Assembly (NCBI GenBank): GCA_964425755.1
Contig: CAYRNY010000001.1
Location: 62,001 to 126,000, forward strand
Length of the DNA stretch: 64,000 bases
DNA from: CAYRNY01 sp964425755
GTDB lineage: Bacteria; Chloroflexota; Anaerolineae; Aggregatilineales; Aggregatilineaceae
Direction: 5' to 3'
Below the pieces are notes generated by a model that made no database searches, was not told where the DNA came from, and saw only the letters and a program-made list of their open reading frames with translations. Numbering within the stretch: the first letter of the stretch is position 1; each line of letters starts with the position of its first letter. The translations under genes were made by a program, and so were the position numbers. Shown one piece after another: positions 9,289 to 18,330 of this stretch.

Positions 9289-9430
9289 CCAGCCCGCGCA
9301 AGACTTGAGAAGGCACAGTCGCCACGCACGCCTGGCGCGGGGACTCAAACCGGGGCGCGTGATCGCCTGCGATCCACTGCGCCCCGGCACAGGTTACGGT
9401 ATGCGATTGTCGGCGCATCGCGGCGCGCGC

Positions 9431-11503
9431 CTATTGTTCCGGCGGCGGATCGCCGGCGACCATGCTCACGGTGTGATGCGTGCGGAACAGGCTGTACAGG
9501 TCGCGCTGGCCCGGCACGGCCTTGAGCACGTTCTCCGACTGCATGATCGAGATCCACAAGTCCAGCTCGCTGTCCGACATGTTCGTCGCCTGCTGTATCG
9601 CGTCGCGGCTGATCGGGATGCGCTGTTCGTAGAGCTTGAGCAGCATCTCCACGAACGCGTTGCGCTCTTCCAGCGTCTTCCGCACGCGCGGGGCCTGCTC
9701 GACCAGCGAGATGCCCTTGGTCTTGTAGTCGCTCTGCGGGTTGTCGTATTCGTCGATCACGACCGCGCCGTCTTCCTCAAGCTCTTCGACCGCCTGCTGG
9801 AAGGTCGTGCTGGGGTCGAACGGGCGCAGGCGGCGGTGCAGGCTGCCCAGCGGGCACCACGCAAAGCCCCGGAACGACGTGAACTGTTCTACGCTGACGA
9901 TCACGCGGCGGATCATCTGCTCCACCTGCTGGCGATTCACACCCGGTAGCTGCGTTGTGCTCAGCGGCGCGTCAAGATCGGGCAGCCTGATCACCGGCAC
10001 CAGGTCTTCCGGGTTGTGGCGGTGCGGGACCAGCTCGCGCACGAGAATTCCCTCGCGCACCAGCGTATCCACCCACTCCGAGCGCCACGTGTCGCTGGCG
10101 TTCAGGCCCGGCCCGCTCAGGCCGTGATCCATCCCGATGCCCTTGAGCAAGAAACCGTAGTTGACGTAATCCCAGCCACGCACCTGGAGCGTGTTCGCCA
10201 CGCGGTGCACGATCCGGTCACGGACGAGGCGGGTTCTCATCACTTCGTTGTTGTTCGGGTTGAGCGTGACGGTGCCTTCGTCCCCGTCGATCAACAGGAT
10301 GCCACGCGCCGCCGCCTGCCCGATCAGATCGTCGGCGCGGTCGGCGTTCGGCACGGCGCGCACCTCGATCAGGCGCTCAACCAGCTCATCGGTCGCGACC
10401 GCGTCCACTTCGTCGCCCATCAACAGCAGGTCAAGCTGCAAGATCACGCTCGACCACTGCGACGGGCGGAACTCCGGTTCCTCGGCCCCCGCCAGCTCCG
10501 GCTGGACCATGTCGGCGTGGCGCTGCAGGTCGCAGAAGTCCTCGATGTACTCAACCTCTAGCGCGGGGTTGGATTCGACCAGCCGGCTTGTGCTGCCGCG
10601 CACGCCCCACACCACGACTTGCTTGTTGCGCGTGCGCACCGCGCTGAAGACCTCGTTGAAGTCGCGGTCGCCGCTGGCGATGATGAACACGTCCGCGCTG
10701 TCAACGCGCGCGCTGTCGTCGAGCACCTCTTTGGCGATGCGCATATCGGCGCTGTTCTTGCCCGGCAGGCTGTACACCGGGTCGATGTTGGACCGCGCCA
10801 GGCGGCTCGGCACCTCGTCGGACACCTCGCGCCCGGTCTGGTCGATCATCGGTGCCAGGCTCCCGCGTTGGCCCCAGGGGGCATACGCCGCCATGTGCAC
10901 TACCTGCCCGTGCGTCTGCGCCTGGCGGATCATGCCGTCGAGCAGGTCATCGATATCGATGACGTACCCCTGCTCGCTCAGGCTGATCGAAATGTTCTCG
11001 AAGTCGATGTACAGCGCGACCGTCTTGCTGGGGATGCCGAGGATCACTTCCAGCGGCTGGAAGATCACGTCCGCCAGGCCCTCGGGCGGTTCGTCGCCCC
11101 ACACGCGCATCCGCGTGCGCCCGGTGGTCGGCACACGCTCGATTAGCTGGAGCATATCCTCGCGCGAGGTCGCGATGATCAACTCTTCCACCGGTGGCGT
11201 GTCCGGCCCGAAGTAGTGCCGTTGCAGCGCCTCGGCCACCCCGCTACGTTCCGGAATGTTGAACAGGTCGTACCCTTCACCTGCGAACACCTGCTGCACG
11301 CTGACCCCGGCGCTGCCGCTGGGCCGGCGGTACCGGTTCCAGTCGGCAACAGCAATCGCCATCAGGTCAGAGGTACGCAGCCCGGCAGCGAGCGCCGCGC
11401 TGTTGAGCAGGTTCTGCGCAACGGTCTGAATATCCAGCACGACACCGCGTGCTTCCAGCCGTTGCAGCAAGTCATCTACATCTACGATCAGGTAAGCTGT
11501 CAT
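9431..11503 (-). CDS. tandem NYN (PIN-like RNase) domain protein with C-terminal winged-helix-like modules
   Basis: 690 residues. The second NYN/LabA-like module (about 160-320) carries the acidic set: YIDFENI, KNSADMRIAKEV and IIASGDRDFNEVF, expected to bind metal and cleave RNA. The first module (about 1-155) has the same layout (LIVDVDDLL near the start, IIATSREDMLQL and a RVWGDEPP strand) but has SRED where the second has GDRD, so it looks degenerate. The C-terminal half (about 340-690) has repeated helical segments reminiscent of OST-HTH or winged-helix RNA-binding units; that is inference. It is transcribed alone, upstream of rpsO on the same strand, with TAGGGAC before ATG. Confidence 0.78.
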   Translation of the reverse strand: MTAYLIVDVDDLLQRLEARGVVLDIQTVAQNLLNSAALAAGLRTSDLMAIAVADWNRYRRPSGSAGVSVQQVFAGEGYDLFNIPERSGVAEALQRHYFGPDTPPVEELIIATSREDMLQLIERVPTTGRTRMRVWGDEPPEGLADVIFQPLEVILGIPSKTVALYIDFENISISLSEQGYVIDIDDLLDGMIRQAQTHGQVVHMAAYAPWGQRGSLAPMIDQTGREVSDEVPSRLARSNIDPVYSLPGKNSADMRIAKEVLDDSARVDSADVFIIASGDRDFNEVFSAVRTRNKQVVVWGVRGSTSRLVESNPALEVEYIEDFCDLQRHADMVQPELAGAEEPEFRPSQWSSVILQLDLLLMGDEVDAVATDELVERLIEVRAVPNADRADDLIGQAAARGILLIDGDEGTVTLNPNNNEVMRTRLVRDRIVHRVANTLQVRGWDYVNYGFLLKGIGMDHGLSGPGLNASDTWRSEWVDTLVREGILVRELVPHRHNPEDLVPVIRLPDLDAPLSTTQLPGVNRQQVEQMIRRVIVSVEQFTSFRGFAWCPLGSLHRRLRPFDPSTTFQQAVEELEEDGAVVIDEYDNPQSDYKTKGISLVEQAPRVRKTLEERNAFVEMLLKLYEQRIPISRDAIQQATNMSDSELDLWISIMQSENVLKAVPGQRDLYSLFRTHHTVSMVAGDPPPEQ

Positions 11504-12144
11504 GTCCCTACAACCACAAAATTCCTCAGACTACACGCCTGCGGACGTTGTAGTTCTCAGGTTATACGCATACGTTGCAAGAGAATAGCAGGTCAGTTGC
11601 AGAGTCGCAGGGAGGCACGATCAGACAGCGGTGGGAGAACCTCAACGTAAGCTTTCTTGGCTAAAACTCTCACCCAAGCCCAATAATCGCGATATGACGT
11701 TTTCGACACAAAATCTTTTGATTCGCCGCCCGTCGCTAATGGGAACGATTACATCCGGTTTCCCACGCGTAACCGCATCCCGTTACCGCAAGCAGTTCGA
11801 ATCGGCCTCTCCTGGGACGCCAAGCGATAACACCCACCGGCGTCCACGCGCCAGGCAAGCCAGGACAAATGTGCGGCCCGCAGTCTCGTGCAGTGTCCTG
11901 ACCCAACCGACGTGTTCTGATATTCTTCAGCGGTAAAACGAACTCCGACCAACGCTGCTACCGCATATTGATAACATTGTAGCAGGCGAATGCCTGATCG
12001 CCAAGAGGCTTTTAGATAATTTTTATGATAATGCCTAAACAAATGCTGCGCTTTGCCGGACCTGCCGTGCACGCAACATCCCCGCGCGCCCTGCGTATTA
12101 TCCCATAGCTCTGCACGCCATTATCAGACCGGGAGGTCCTCACG
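11504..12144. other. 640-base gene-free region between divergent genes
   Basis: Lower GC than its neighbours, and no ORF with a ribosome site. It contains a 6-bp inverted repeat TGCTAC / GTAGCA (11956-11984), a small CAGGC-gaat-GCCTG hairpin and an AT-rich run (12013-12033) that probably holds the promoter of the downstream hydrolase. A GTTCGAATC string near 11797 looks like a tRNA T-loop, but its flanks do not pair. Confidence 0.5.
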
Positions 12145-13080
12145 ATGACCCGCACACCACAACCCAACACACCGAAACGTTCCCTGGCCCGGCGCGTGCT
12201 GCGCTGGGCGCTCGTCGTCGTCGCCCTGCTGTTGCTTGTTGATTTTGTCGGGCTGCCGATGCTGACCGGTATCGTCGCCGCGTGGCCCGCCGGCGTGTGG
12301 CCCGCGGATGCCAGCGTAGGCGACTCACCACCAGGCTTCAGCGCGCGCGACCTGACCACCGAAGACGGCGTCCGGCTCGCCGCGTGGTACGCACCGCCGC
12401 AGAACGGCGCGGCGATCATCCTGCTGGCCGGTGCGGGCGGCGACCGCGACGACGTGCGCGACAAGGCGATCATGCTGGCGGCGCACGGCTACGGCGTGCT
12501 TGCGCCCGATCTGCGCGGGGCCGGCGAAAGCGGCGGCAACACGAACCGTTTCGGGTGGAACGGCACGCGTGATGTCGGCGCGGCGGTCGCGTTCCTGGCC
12601 GCGCAGGATGACGTGGGAGCGATCGGCGGTTGGGGTTTCTCGCTGGGCGGCGAGGTGTTGCTCGGCGCAGCATCCACCTATCCCGCACTCGGCGCGATCG
12701 TCAGCGATGGGGCAACCTGCCGCAGTCATGACGAAAAGATCGTGGTAGACTCCTATGCCAGTGGGCTGCCCCGGTTTCACTCATGGCTGACCTATACATT
12801 TGTGGGCCTGTTCACGGGGGACGATCCGCCCGACCCGCCGCTGCTGGACTCGCTGCGTGACGCCGGCGGCACGCAGATCCTGCTGATCGCGGCGGGCAAG
12901 GATGATGACGAGATCGCGTTCAACGCGCTGTTCCGCGATACGCTAGGCGACCGGGGCGAGCTGTGGATCGTGCCTGGCGTGGGGCACACCGGCGGTTACG
13001 CACGCTATACGGACGAGTACACTCGGCGCGTGCTGGATTTCTTTGCGGAAACGCTGCTGGCTTCCGACACGCAAGGATGA
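12145..13080 (+). CDS. membrane-anchored alpha/beta-hydrolase
   Basis: 311 residues. An N-terminal basic stretch and one hydrophobic helix (about 13-38) anchor it. The alpha/beta-hydrolase core follows: an oxyanion-type LLAGAGGDRDD strand (about 93-103), VLAPDLRGAGES, then the nucleophile elbow WGFSLGGE with Ser166. Near the C-terminus, GKDDDE and VPGVGHTGGY supply the Asp and His of the triad. It resembles the YfhR/BEM46-type serine hydrolases. The substrate is unknown. GGGAGGT precedes ATG. The following membrane protein starts 51 bases after the stop, so the two are likely one operon. Confidence 0.85.
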   Translation: MTRTPQPNTPKRSLARRVLRWALVVVALLLLVDFVGLPMLTGIVAAWPAGVWPADASVGDSPPGFSARDLTTEDGVRLAAWYAPPQNGAAIILLAGAGGDRDDVRDKAIMLAAHGYGVLAPDLRGAGESGGNTNRFGWNGTRDVGAAVAFLAAQDDVGAIGGWGFSLGGEVLLGAASTYPALGAIVSDGATCRSHDEKIVVDSYASGLPRFHSWLTYTFVGLFTGDDPPDPPLLDSLRDAGGTQILLIAAGKDDDEIAFNALFRDTLGDRGELWIVPGVGHTGGYARYTDEYTRRVLDFFAETLLASDTQG

Positions 13081-13131
13081 TGCCCACCCCGTGACACACG
13101 CCCACCGCGTATTTCACCTCGAGGGGGAATC

Positions 13132-14040
13132 ATGCAACAACCAACGATGCAAGTTTCCCGGACGGTTATCGTCCTGTCGGCGCTGATCGCGCTGCTGGCG
13201 TTGATCGCGGCGGGGACCGGCCTGTTCTGGCAGGGGGACGGCAGCACGTTCACCGTCACGTCGGTTCGCGGGGAAGAAGTCGAACTCTACGGCTGGGGGC
13301 TGTATTACTACGACACGGTGTTCAAAGCCGCGGGCAACCGGGGCACAGACGCCGTCACACTCGTGCTGGCCGTCCCGCTGCTGATCTTGTCGTTGCGTCT
13401 TTACTGGCGCGGATCGCTGAAAGGTGGCTTGCTGCTGCTGGGCGCGCTCGCCTATTTTCTGTACGTCTACACGTCGGTGGCGCTCGGCACGACCTACAAC
13501 GACCTGTTTCTGGTCTATATTGCGTTGTTCTCGGCCAGCCTCTTCGCGTTTGTGCTGATGTTCAGCGCGTTTGACCGAGAGGCCCTCGCCGCGCACTTTT
13601 CGCCGCGCATCCCGCGCGTGGGCCTGGCGCTGTTCATGTTCGCCAGCGGGCTGGTGACCGCCGTTGTGTGGCTCGGCCCGCTGCTCGGCGCGCAGCTTGA
13701 GGGCCGGCCACCGGAGCTACTGGACACTTATTCCACGTCCGTCACCGACGTGCTCGACCTGGGGGTCATCACCCCCGCCACGCTCGTGGCGGGCCTGCTG
13801 ATCCTGCGCCGCGACTCGCTGGGTTACCTGGTCGCGTTCGCGTTGCTCGTCGTCGAGGTATCGCTCGCCCCGATGATCGCCGCGCAGACGATCAGTCAGA
13901 TATCGGCAGATGTCTCGTTCACCACCGGGGAGATCGTGGGGCCGATGGCCGGGTTTGTCGTGCTGGCGCTGCTGGCGACCGGATTCATTGTCGCGCTGCT
14001 GCGCAACATCGCGGAGGAAACCCCCGTCAGTACGCCCTGA
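13132..14040 (+). CDS. integral membrane protein of unknown function
   Basis: 302 residues with about seven or eight hydrophobic segments and an extracytoplasmic loop after the first. GAGGGGGAA precedes ATG. No family motif is recognised. Phe/Tyr-rich helices in the middle (AYFLYVYTSVALGTTYNDLF) and the very short charged ends suggest a small sensor or transporter-like protein, but this is a guess. It is probably cotranscribed with the alpha/beta-hydrolase. Confidence 0.7.
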   Translation: MQQPTMQVSRTVIVLSALIALLALIAAGTGLFWQGDGSTFTVTSVRGEEVELYGWGLYYYDTVFKAAGNRGTDAVTLVLAVPLLILSLRLYWRGSLKGGLLLLGALAYFLYVYTSVALGTTYNDLFLVYIALFSASLFAFVLMFSAFDREALAAHFSPRIPRVGLALFMFASGLVTAVVWLGPLLGAQLEGRPPELLDTYSTSVTDVLDLGVITPATLVAGLLILRRDSLGYLVAFALLVVEVSLAPMIAAQTISQISADVSFTTGEIVGPMAGFVVLALLATGFIVALLRNIAEETPVSTP

Positions 14041-14070
14041 GGCACACCACGACCTGCGCCGCAGAATCAA

Positions 14071-14110
14071 CCGGCCCCGGAGCGTGAAACGTTCCGCGCT
14101 CCGGGGCCGG
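14071..14110. terminator. long GC-rich hairpin between convergent genes
   Basis: A 14-bp perfect stem, CCGGCCCCGGAGCG / CGCTCCGGGGCCGG, with a 12-base loop. No T-tract on either side, so it may be a transcription-blocking or 3'-protecting stem rather than a classical intrinsic terminator. Confidence 0.55.
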
Positions 14111-14141
14111 GACGCCTGGCATACCTGCGCCCGCTTCGAGG

Positions 14142-15467
14142 TTATGGAATCGCCGGGAAGCGCGTCCCAGGATCGCCGGTAAACTGCGGCACCGTCCACA
14201 CCAGCGACCAGTTCGGGTTGTCGCCGGTCCAGATCACGGATATTTCCGCGTTGGCGGGATCGGCGTCCCAGCGATAACGCGTGAGCGTCGCGGTCTGCGT
14301 CTCGAAATTGCTCTCCCACGCGGCGAAACCGTCGTGCAACCCGGCGATCGTGTAAACGAACGGCCCCAGGTCCAGCGACGTCAACGTGCCCGCGCGGTCC
14401 AGCAACTGCCAGCGCGGCGGTTCCATGACGTCGGGCATCGTGTCAGGATCAAAACCCGGCGCGGTCTGGATCGCCAGCACTTCGCCACCCTTCACAAAGC
14501 GAAGCTGCGAGGGCAGCACCGCCGGATCGTGGAAAATCGCGAAAGGCTGCACGTCCGGCGCGGGCTGGTACAGCACGACGTTATAGGGCGGCATCGGCCC
14601 CATCGGTTGCGCGGCAGGGCGGTTTGCATCTTCCGCCAGCCACACGCGCTCGCCGGTCACGGGATGTGCGGCCAGCCCGACCCGGCCCATCGGCTCCTCA
14701 ACCGGCGTCACGCTCTGCGACCCGACTTCCCAGGCGACCACGTTCTGCCCCGGCAGGAACTCCGTGCCCCAGGGGGCAAGCTCAAAATACACGGTGTTGC
14801 CCTCGTAGCGATGCACGACCGGCATGAAGAAGCCGCGCCCCTCATACGGCAGCAGGTCCTGCGCGCCGGGCGTGTGTGCGTCGTAGCGCCCCACGATCGC
14901 GCCTTGCGCGGCGTCGAAGATCAGCAGTTCCCAATCCGGCAGGCTGGTGTCGGCGTCCGGATCGCCGGGGAAGTAGTTGATCACGCCGAACGCGACCCGG
15001 TTGGGATCGCTGACGTTAAACGTGTCCTGCCCCACGCTGCACTCGGCCCGGTTGCCTAACGGGTAGCGCACCGGGTAGCTCAGCCCTGCCTTTGCCGCCG
15101 CGTCCGGGTTGAAGCTGTGGACCACCAGGTCGCGCGTGTTGTTCGCCTCGTTGTACAGGCACGCGGCGATCAACTCGCCACCGGGCGCGAACGCATACGG
15201 CGACGAGATCAGCCGTTCGCCGGGCGACAGCGGGAGCGTGTGTGATTCCGTTGTGCCATCCTCGTACACCCGCAGGAAACCATCATCACGCGGGTTGTGC
15301 AGCCACGCGAACCACATCCCGCCCGCCTCGGCGACCGGGGGCTGCCCGGTCTGTTCGCCGGGAAGCAGGACGTACCACGCCAGCCCGACCATCGCCACAA
15401 TGACGATCGCGCTCATGCCGGCCAGCGCAGCAGCCAGGATCAGTTTTAGCAAGCGTGTTGTGCTCAT
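14142..15467 (-). CDS. membrane-anchored beta-propeller-like protein
   Basis: 441 residues. One N-terminal hydrophobic helix (about 10-35) is followed by an extracytoplasmic domain of repeated beta segments (FAWLHNPRDDGFLRVYEDG, LISSPYAFAPGGELIAACLY), as in TolB/WD40-like propellers. No catalytic residues are recognised. AAGGAGG lies just before ATG. It resembles, in layout only, the proteins at 3.5 and 29.9 kb. Confidence 0.65.
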   Translation of the reverse strand: MSTTRLLKLILAAALAGMSAIVIVAMVGLAWYVLLPGEQTGQPPVAEAGGMWFAWLHNPRDDGFLRVYEDGTTESHTLPLSPGERLISSPYAFAPGGELIAACLYNEANNTRDLVVHSFNPDAAAKAGLSYPVRYPLGNRAECSVGQDTFNVSDPNRVAFGVINYFPGDPDADTSLPDWELLIFDAAQGAIVGRYDAHTPGAQDLLPYEGRGFFMPVVHRYEGNTVYFELAPWGTEFLPGQNVVAWEVGSQSVTPVEEPMGRVGLAAHPVTGERVWLAEDANRPAAQPMGPMPPYNVVLYQPAPDVQPFAIFHDPAVLPSQLRFVKGGEVLAIQTAPGFDPDTMPDVMEPPRWQLLDRAGTLTSLDLGPFVYTIAGLHDGFAAWESNFETQTATLTRYRWDADPANAEISVIWTGDNPNWSLVWTVPQFTGDPGTRFPAIP

Positions 15468-15687
15468 CTTGTCCTCCTTAGTGACGCCTGCGGCGTCATG
15501 GGTGCAGTGTTAGCTCACACGGCCCAGTATCAGACAATCTCATCAGCGGCGCTTGATGTGAACTATACGCTCTTGCTACGCCAGGCGTCGCCTGCCCTAC
15601 GCTGGCCGCACTGGTTTACCGAGTTCTCGCGCGGGCACCGGCTGGTACGCCGACCTGATCCGCGCGGAGCAGGCATGCGCCCCGCGC

Positions 15688-17370
15688 TCAGATCACCTGC
15701 CGTTCCTGGTACACGCCGAAGACCTCGCGCAGCACGTCCGTGATCTCGCCCAGGGTGGCGAAGGCTTTCGCCGCGTCAATGAGGTACGGCATCATGTTGG
15801 CGTCGCCCTCGGCGGCGGATCGCAGCGCGTCCAGCGCGCGCCGGACCGCGTCGTTATCACGCGTGGCGCGCAGTTTTTCCAGCCGCGCGACCTGCCGTTC
15901 GTAGCCCTGCGGGTCCATCTCCAGCAGCGGGATGCGCAGCGGTTCGTCGCTCGCGTAAGCGTTCACGCCCACGATCGTACGCTCGCCGGCGTCCACCTCC
16001 TGCTGGAAGCGGTGCGCCGCGTCCGCGATCTCCTGCTGGAAGAAGCCCGCCTCGATCGCCGGGATCACGCCGCCGAAATCCTCGATGCGGCGGAAATACG
16101 CGTGGGCCTCTTCCTCGATATCGTTGGTCAGCCGTTCGAGGTAGTAACTGCCGCCCAGCGGATCGACCGTGTTCGCCACGCCGGACTCGTGCGCGATCAC
16201 CTGCTGCGTGCGCAGCGCGATCGTGACCGCGTGCTCCGAGGGCAGCGCGAGCGCCTCGTCCATGCTGTTGGTGTGCAGCGACTGCGCCCCGCCCAGCACC
16301 GCCGCCAGCGCCTGGATCGCCACGCGCACGATGTTCACTTCTGGCTGCTGCGCGGCCAGGCTGACCCCGGCAGTCTGCGTGTGGAAACGCATGTACCACG
16401 CGCGCGGATTGCGCGCCCCGAACGTCTGCTTCATCTCGCGCGCCCAGATGCGCCGCGCCGCGCGCAACTTGGCGATCTCCTCGAGGAAGTCATTGTGCAC
16501 GTTGAAGAAAAAGCTCAGCCGGGGCGCGAAGTCGTCCACGTCCAGCCCGCGCCGCTGCGCCCAGCGCACGTACTCAAACCCGTTGGCGAGCGTGAACGCG
16601 AGTTCCTGCGCGGCGGTGCTGCCCGCCTCGCGGATGTGGTAGCCGCTGATGCTGATCGTGTTCCACTGCGGCAGGTGCTGCGTGCCGTAGGCGATCGTAT
16701 CCGTGACCAGCCGCATCGACGGTTCCGGCGGGAAGATGTACTCTTTCTGCGCCTGGTACTCCTTGAGGATGTCGTTTTGGATCGTGCCGCGCAAACGCGC
16801 CGCCGGGACGCCTTGCTTTCCGGCGGCCACGATGTAGAACGCCCACAGCATCGCCGCCGGGCTGTTGATCGTCATCGACGTGCTGACCTCGCCCAGCGGA
16901 ATCCCGTCAAACAGGAGTTCCATATCCTGCAGGCTGGAGACGGCCACGCCGCACTTACCGAACTCGCCCAACGCTTGCGGCGCGTCGGTGTCATAGCCCA
17001 TTAGCGTCGGCAGGTCGAACGCCACCGACAGCCCGGTCTGGCCCTGCTCCAGCAGGTAACGGTAGCGCGCGTTCGTCTCTTCCGCCGTGCCGAACCCCGC
17101 GAACATGCGCATGGTCCACAGCCTGCCGCGATGCCCGGTCGCGTGGATGCCGCGCGTGAAGGGATACTGCCCCGGCAGGCCGAGATCGCGCAGGTAGTCC
17201 AACTCGCGCACGTCCAGCGGGGTGTAGACACGCTGCACGGGCCGCCCGCTGATCGTGGTGAACGTGTCGCGGCGTTCCGGGCGGCGTGCCAGCGTCTGCT
17301 TGAGCGTCGTATCGCGCCACGTCGTGTAAGCGGCTTCCAACTCTTCTAACTGTCTCAGGTCAAAAACCAT
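15688..17370 (-). CDS. methylmalonyl-CoA mutase, large (catalytic) subunit
   Basis: About 560 residues covering only the TIM-barrel substrate domain of the adenosylcobalamin mutases. Signatures include RTIQNDILKEYQA and ISISGYHIREAGSTA (about 235-250) plus NTVDPLGGSYYLE. The C-terminal B12-binding domain (DxHxxG) is absent, so it must pair with a separate small subunit, as in many archaea and Chloroflexota; that gene is not in this window. It should isomerise methylmalonyl-CoA and succinyl-CoA, with mce at 3.05 kb. Isobutyryl-CoA or ethylmalonyl-CoA mutase is an alternative. The start is taken at 17370 (AGAGAGG 10 bases upstream); 17400 is possible. Confidence 0.9.
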   Translation of the reverse strand: MVFDLRQLEELEAAYTTWRDTTLKQTLARRPERRDTFTTISGRPVQRVYTPLDVRELDYLRDLGLPGQYPFTRGIHATGHRGRLWTMRMFAGFGTAEETNARYRYLLEQGQTGLSVAFDLPTLMGYDTDAPQALGEFGKCGVAVSSLQDMELLFDGIPLGEVSTSMTINSPAAMLWAFYIVAAGKQGVPAARLRGTIQNDILKEYQAQKEYIFPPEPSMRLVTDTIAYGTQHLPQWNTISISGYHIREAGSTAAQELAFTLANGFEYVRWAQRRGLDVDDFAPRLSFFFNVHNDFLEEIAKLRAARRIWAREMKQTFGARNPRAWYMRFHTQTAGVSLAAQQPEVNIVRVAIQALAAVLGGAQSLHTNSMDEALALPSEHAVTIALRTQQVIAHESGVANTVDPLGGSYYLERLTNDIEEEAHAYFRRIEDFGGVIPAIEAGFFQQEIADAAHRFQQEVDAGERTIVGVNAYASDEPLRIPLLEMDPQGYERQVARLEKLRATRDNDAVRRALDALRSAAEGDANMMPYLIDAAKAFATLGEITDVLREVFGVYQERQVI

Positions 17371-17580
17371 CGCTGCATAACCTCTCTTCTGCTGTTGCAT
17401 CACGCTGAATTCTCTTTGGGAGTCGTGATGCGAAACTTTAAGGCAGATTGTAGCGGTTTTTTGGCCCGGACGGAATCTGTGGGCTTCCTTCCAGCACCCG
17501 GCGGAATCAAAACAGGGCGCACAGTCGCCTGTACCCCCTGCCGGACGATCGCGCCGCGTGGTGAAGCCACGCCCCGGGCA

Positions 17581-18330
17581 TTAACGCGCCGGGACAGCGA
17601 TCCCTTCCTTGAGGCGCGTCTCGATCAACATCCCATCGCGCATCTCGTGCACGATGTCGGCTTCCGCCATCACCTGCGGGTCGTGCGTCACGACCAGCAG
17701 CGTGACGCCGCGCTCGACCACGAGCCGCCGCAGCAGGTCGAGAATCCGGCGCCCGGTGCGCGTGTCGAGCTGCCCGGTCGGCTCGTCCGCCAGCACGAGA
17801 CTCGGCCCTTCGGCCAGCGCCCGCGCGATCGCCACGCGCTGCTGCTCGCCACCGGAAAGCTCATACGGGCGGTGGTGCGCCCGGTCCGAAAGGCCGACCC
17901 ACGCCAGCGCCTCGTCAATGCGTGCCTCGCGTTCTTTGGGGCTCATGCCGCGCATGCGCAGCGGCACGCCCACGTTCTCGCGCGCGGTGAGCAGCGGCAT
18001 CAGCCCGAAGCTCTGGAACACGAACCCAAGCTGGTTCAGCCGCAGGTCAAGCCGCTCGCGCTCGTCCATGTGCGCCAGGCTGCGCCCCAATACCCAGATT
18101 TCGCCGCCGGTCGGCTCGTCCAGCCCGGCGATCAGGTTTAGCAGCGTGGTCTTGCCGGACCCCGACCGCCCGACGATCGCAGTCATGTGTCGCGGCCACA
18201 CGTCGAGCGTGACGTTGTTCACCGCGTGGATGTCCTCGCCCGCCAGGTGGTAAATGCGGTGCACGCCCTTCAGGGTGATCACCGGCTCGATGCTGCTTGA
18301 GTACGTATCGTATCCGTTGTCGTTAGCCAT
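17581..18330 (-). CDS. ABC transporter ATP-binding protein (MacB/LolD-like)
   Basis: 249 residues with Walker A GRSGSGKTTLL (about 54-64), Q-loop FVFQSFGLMPLL, signature LSGGEQQRVAIARAL and Walker B LVLADEPTG followed by the D-loop QLDTRTG. It belongs to the LolD/MacB/FtsE class that works with FtsX-type permeases, not substrate-import permeases. Its ATG overlaps the stop of the preceding ATPase gene by one base (TGATG), so translation is coupled. It is the last gene of a four-gene exporter operon. Confidence 0.93.
   Translation of the reverse strand: MANDNGYDTYSSSIEPVITLKGVHRIYHLAGEDIHAVNNVTLDVWPRHMTAIVGRSGSGKTTLLNLIAGLDEPTGGEIWVLGRSLAHMDERERLDLRLNQLGFVFQSFGLMPLLTARENVGVPLRMRGMSPKEREARIDEALAWVGLSDRAHHRPYELSGGEQQRVAIARALAEGPSLVLADEPTGQLDTRTGRRILDLLRRLVVERGVTLLVVTHDPQVMAEADIVHEMRDGMLIETRLKEGIAVPAR

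Noticed and set aside
11785..11810. tRNA-like T-loop string GTTCGAATC
   Set aside because: Neither flank forms the 5-bp T stem, and no anticodon arm or acceptor stem is found.
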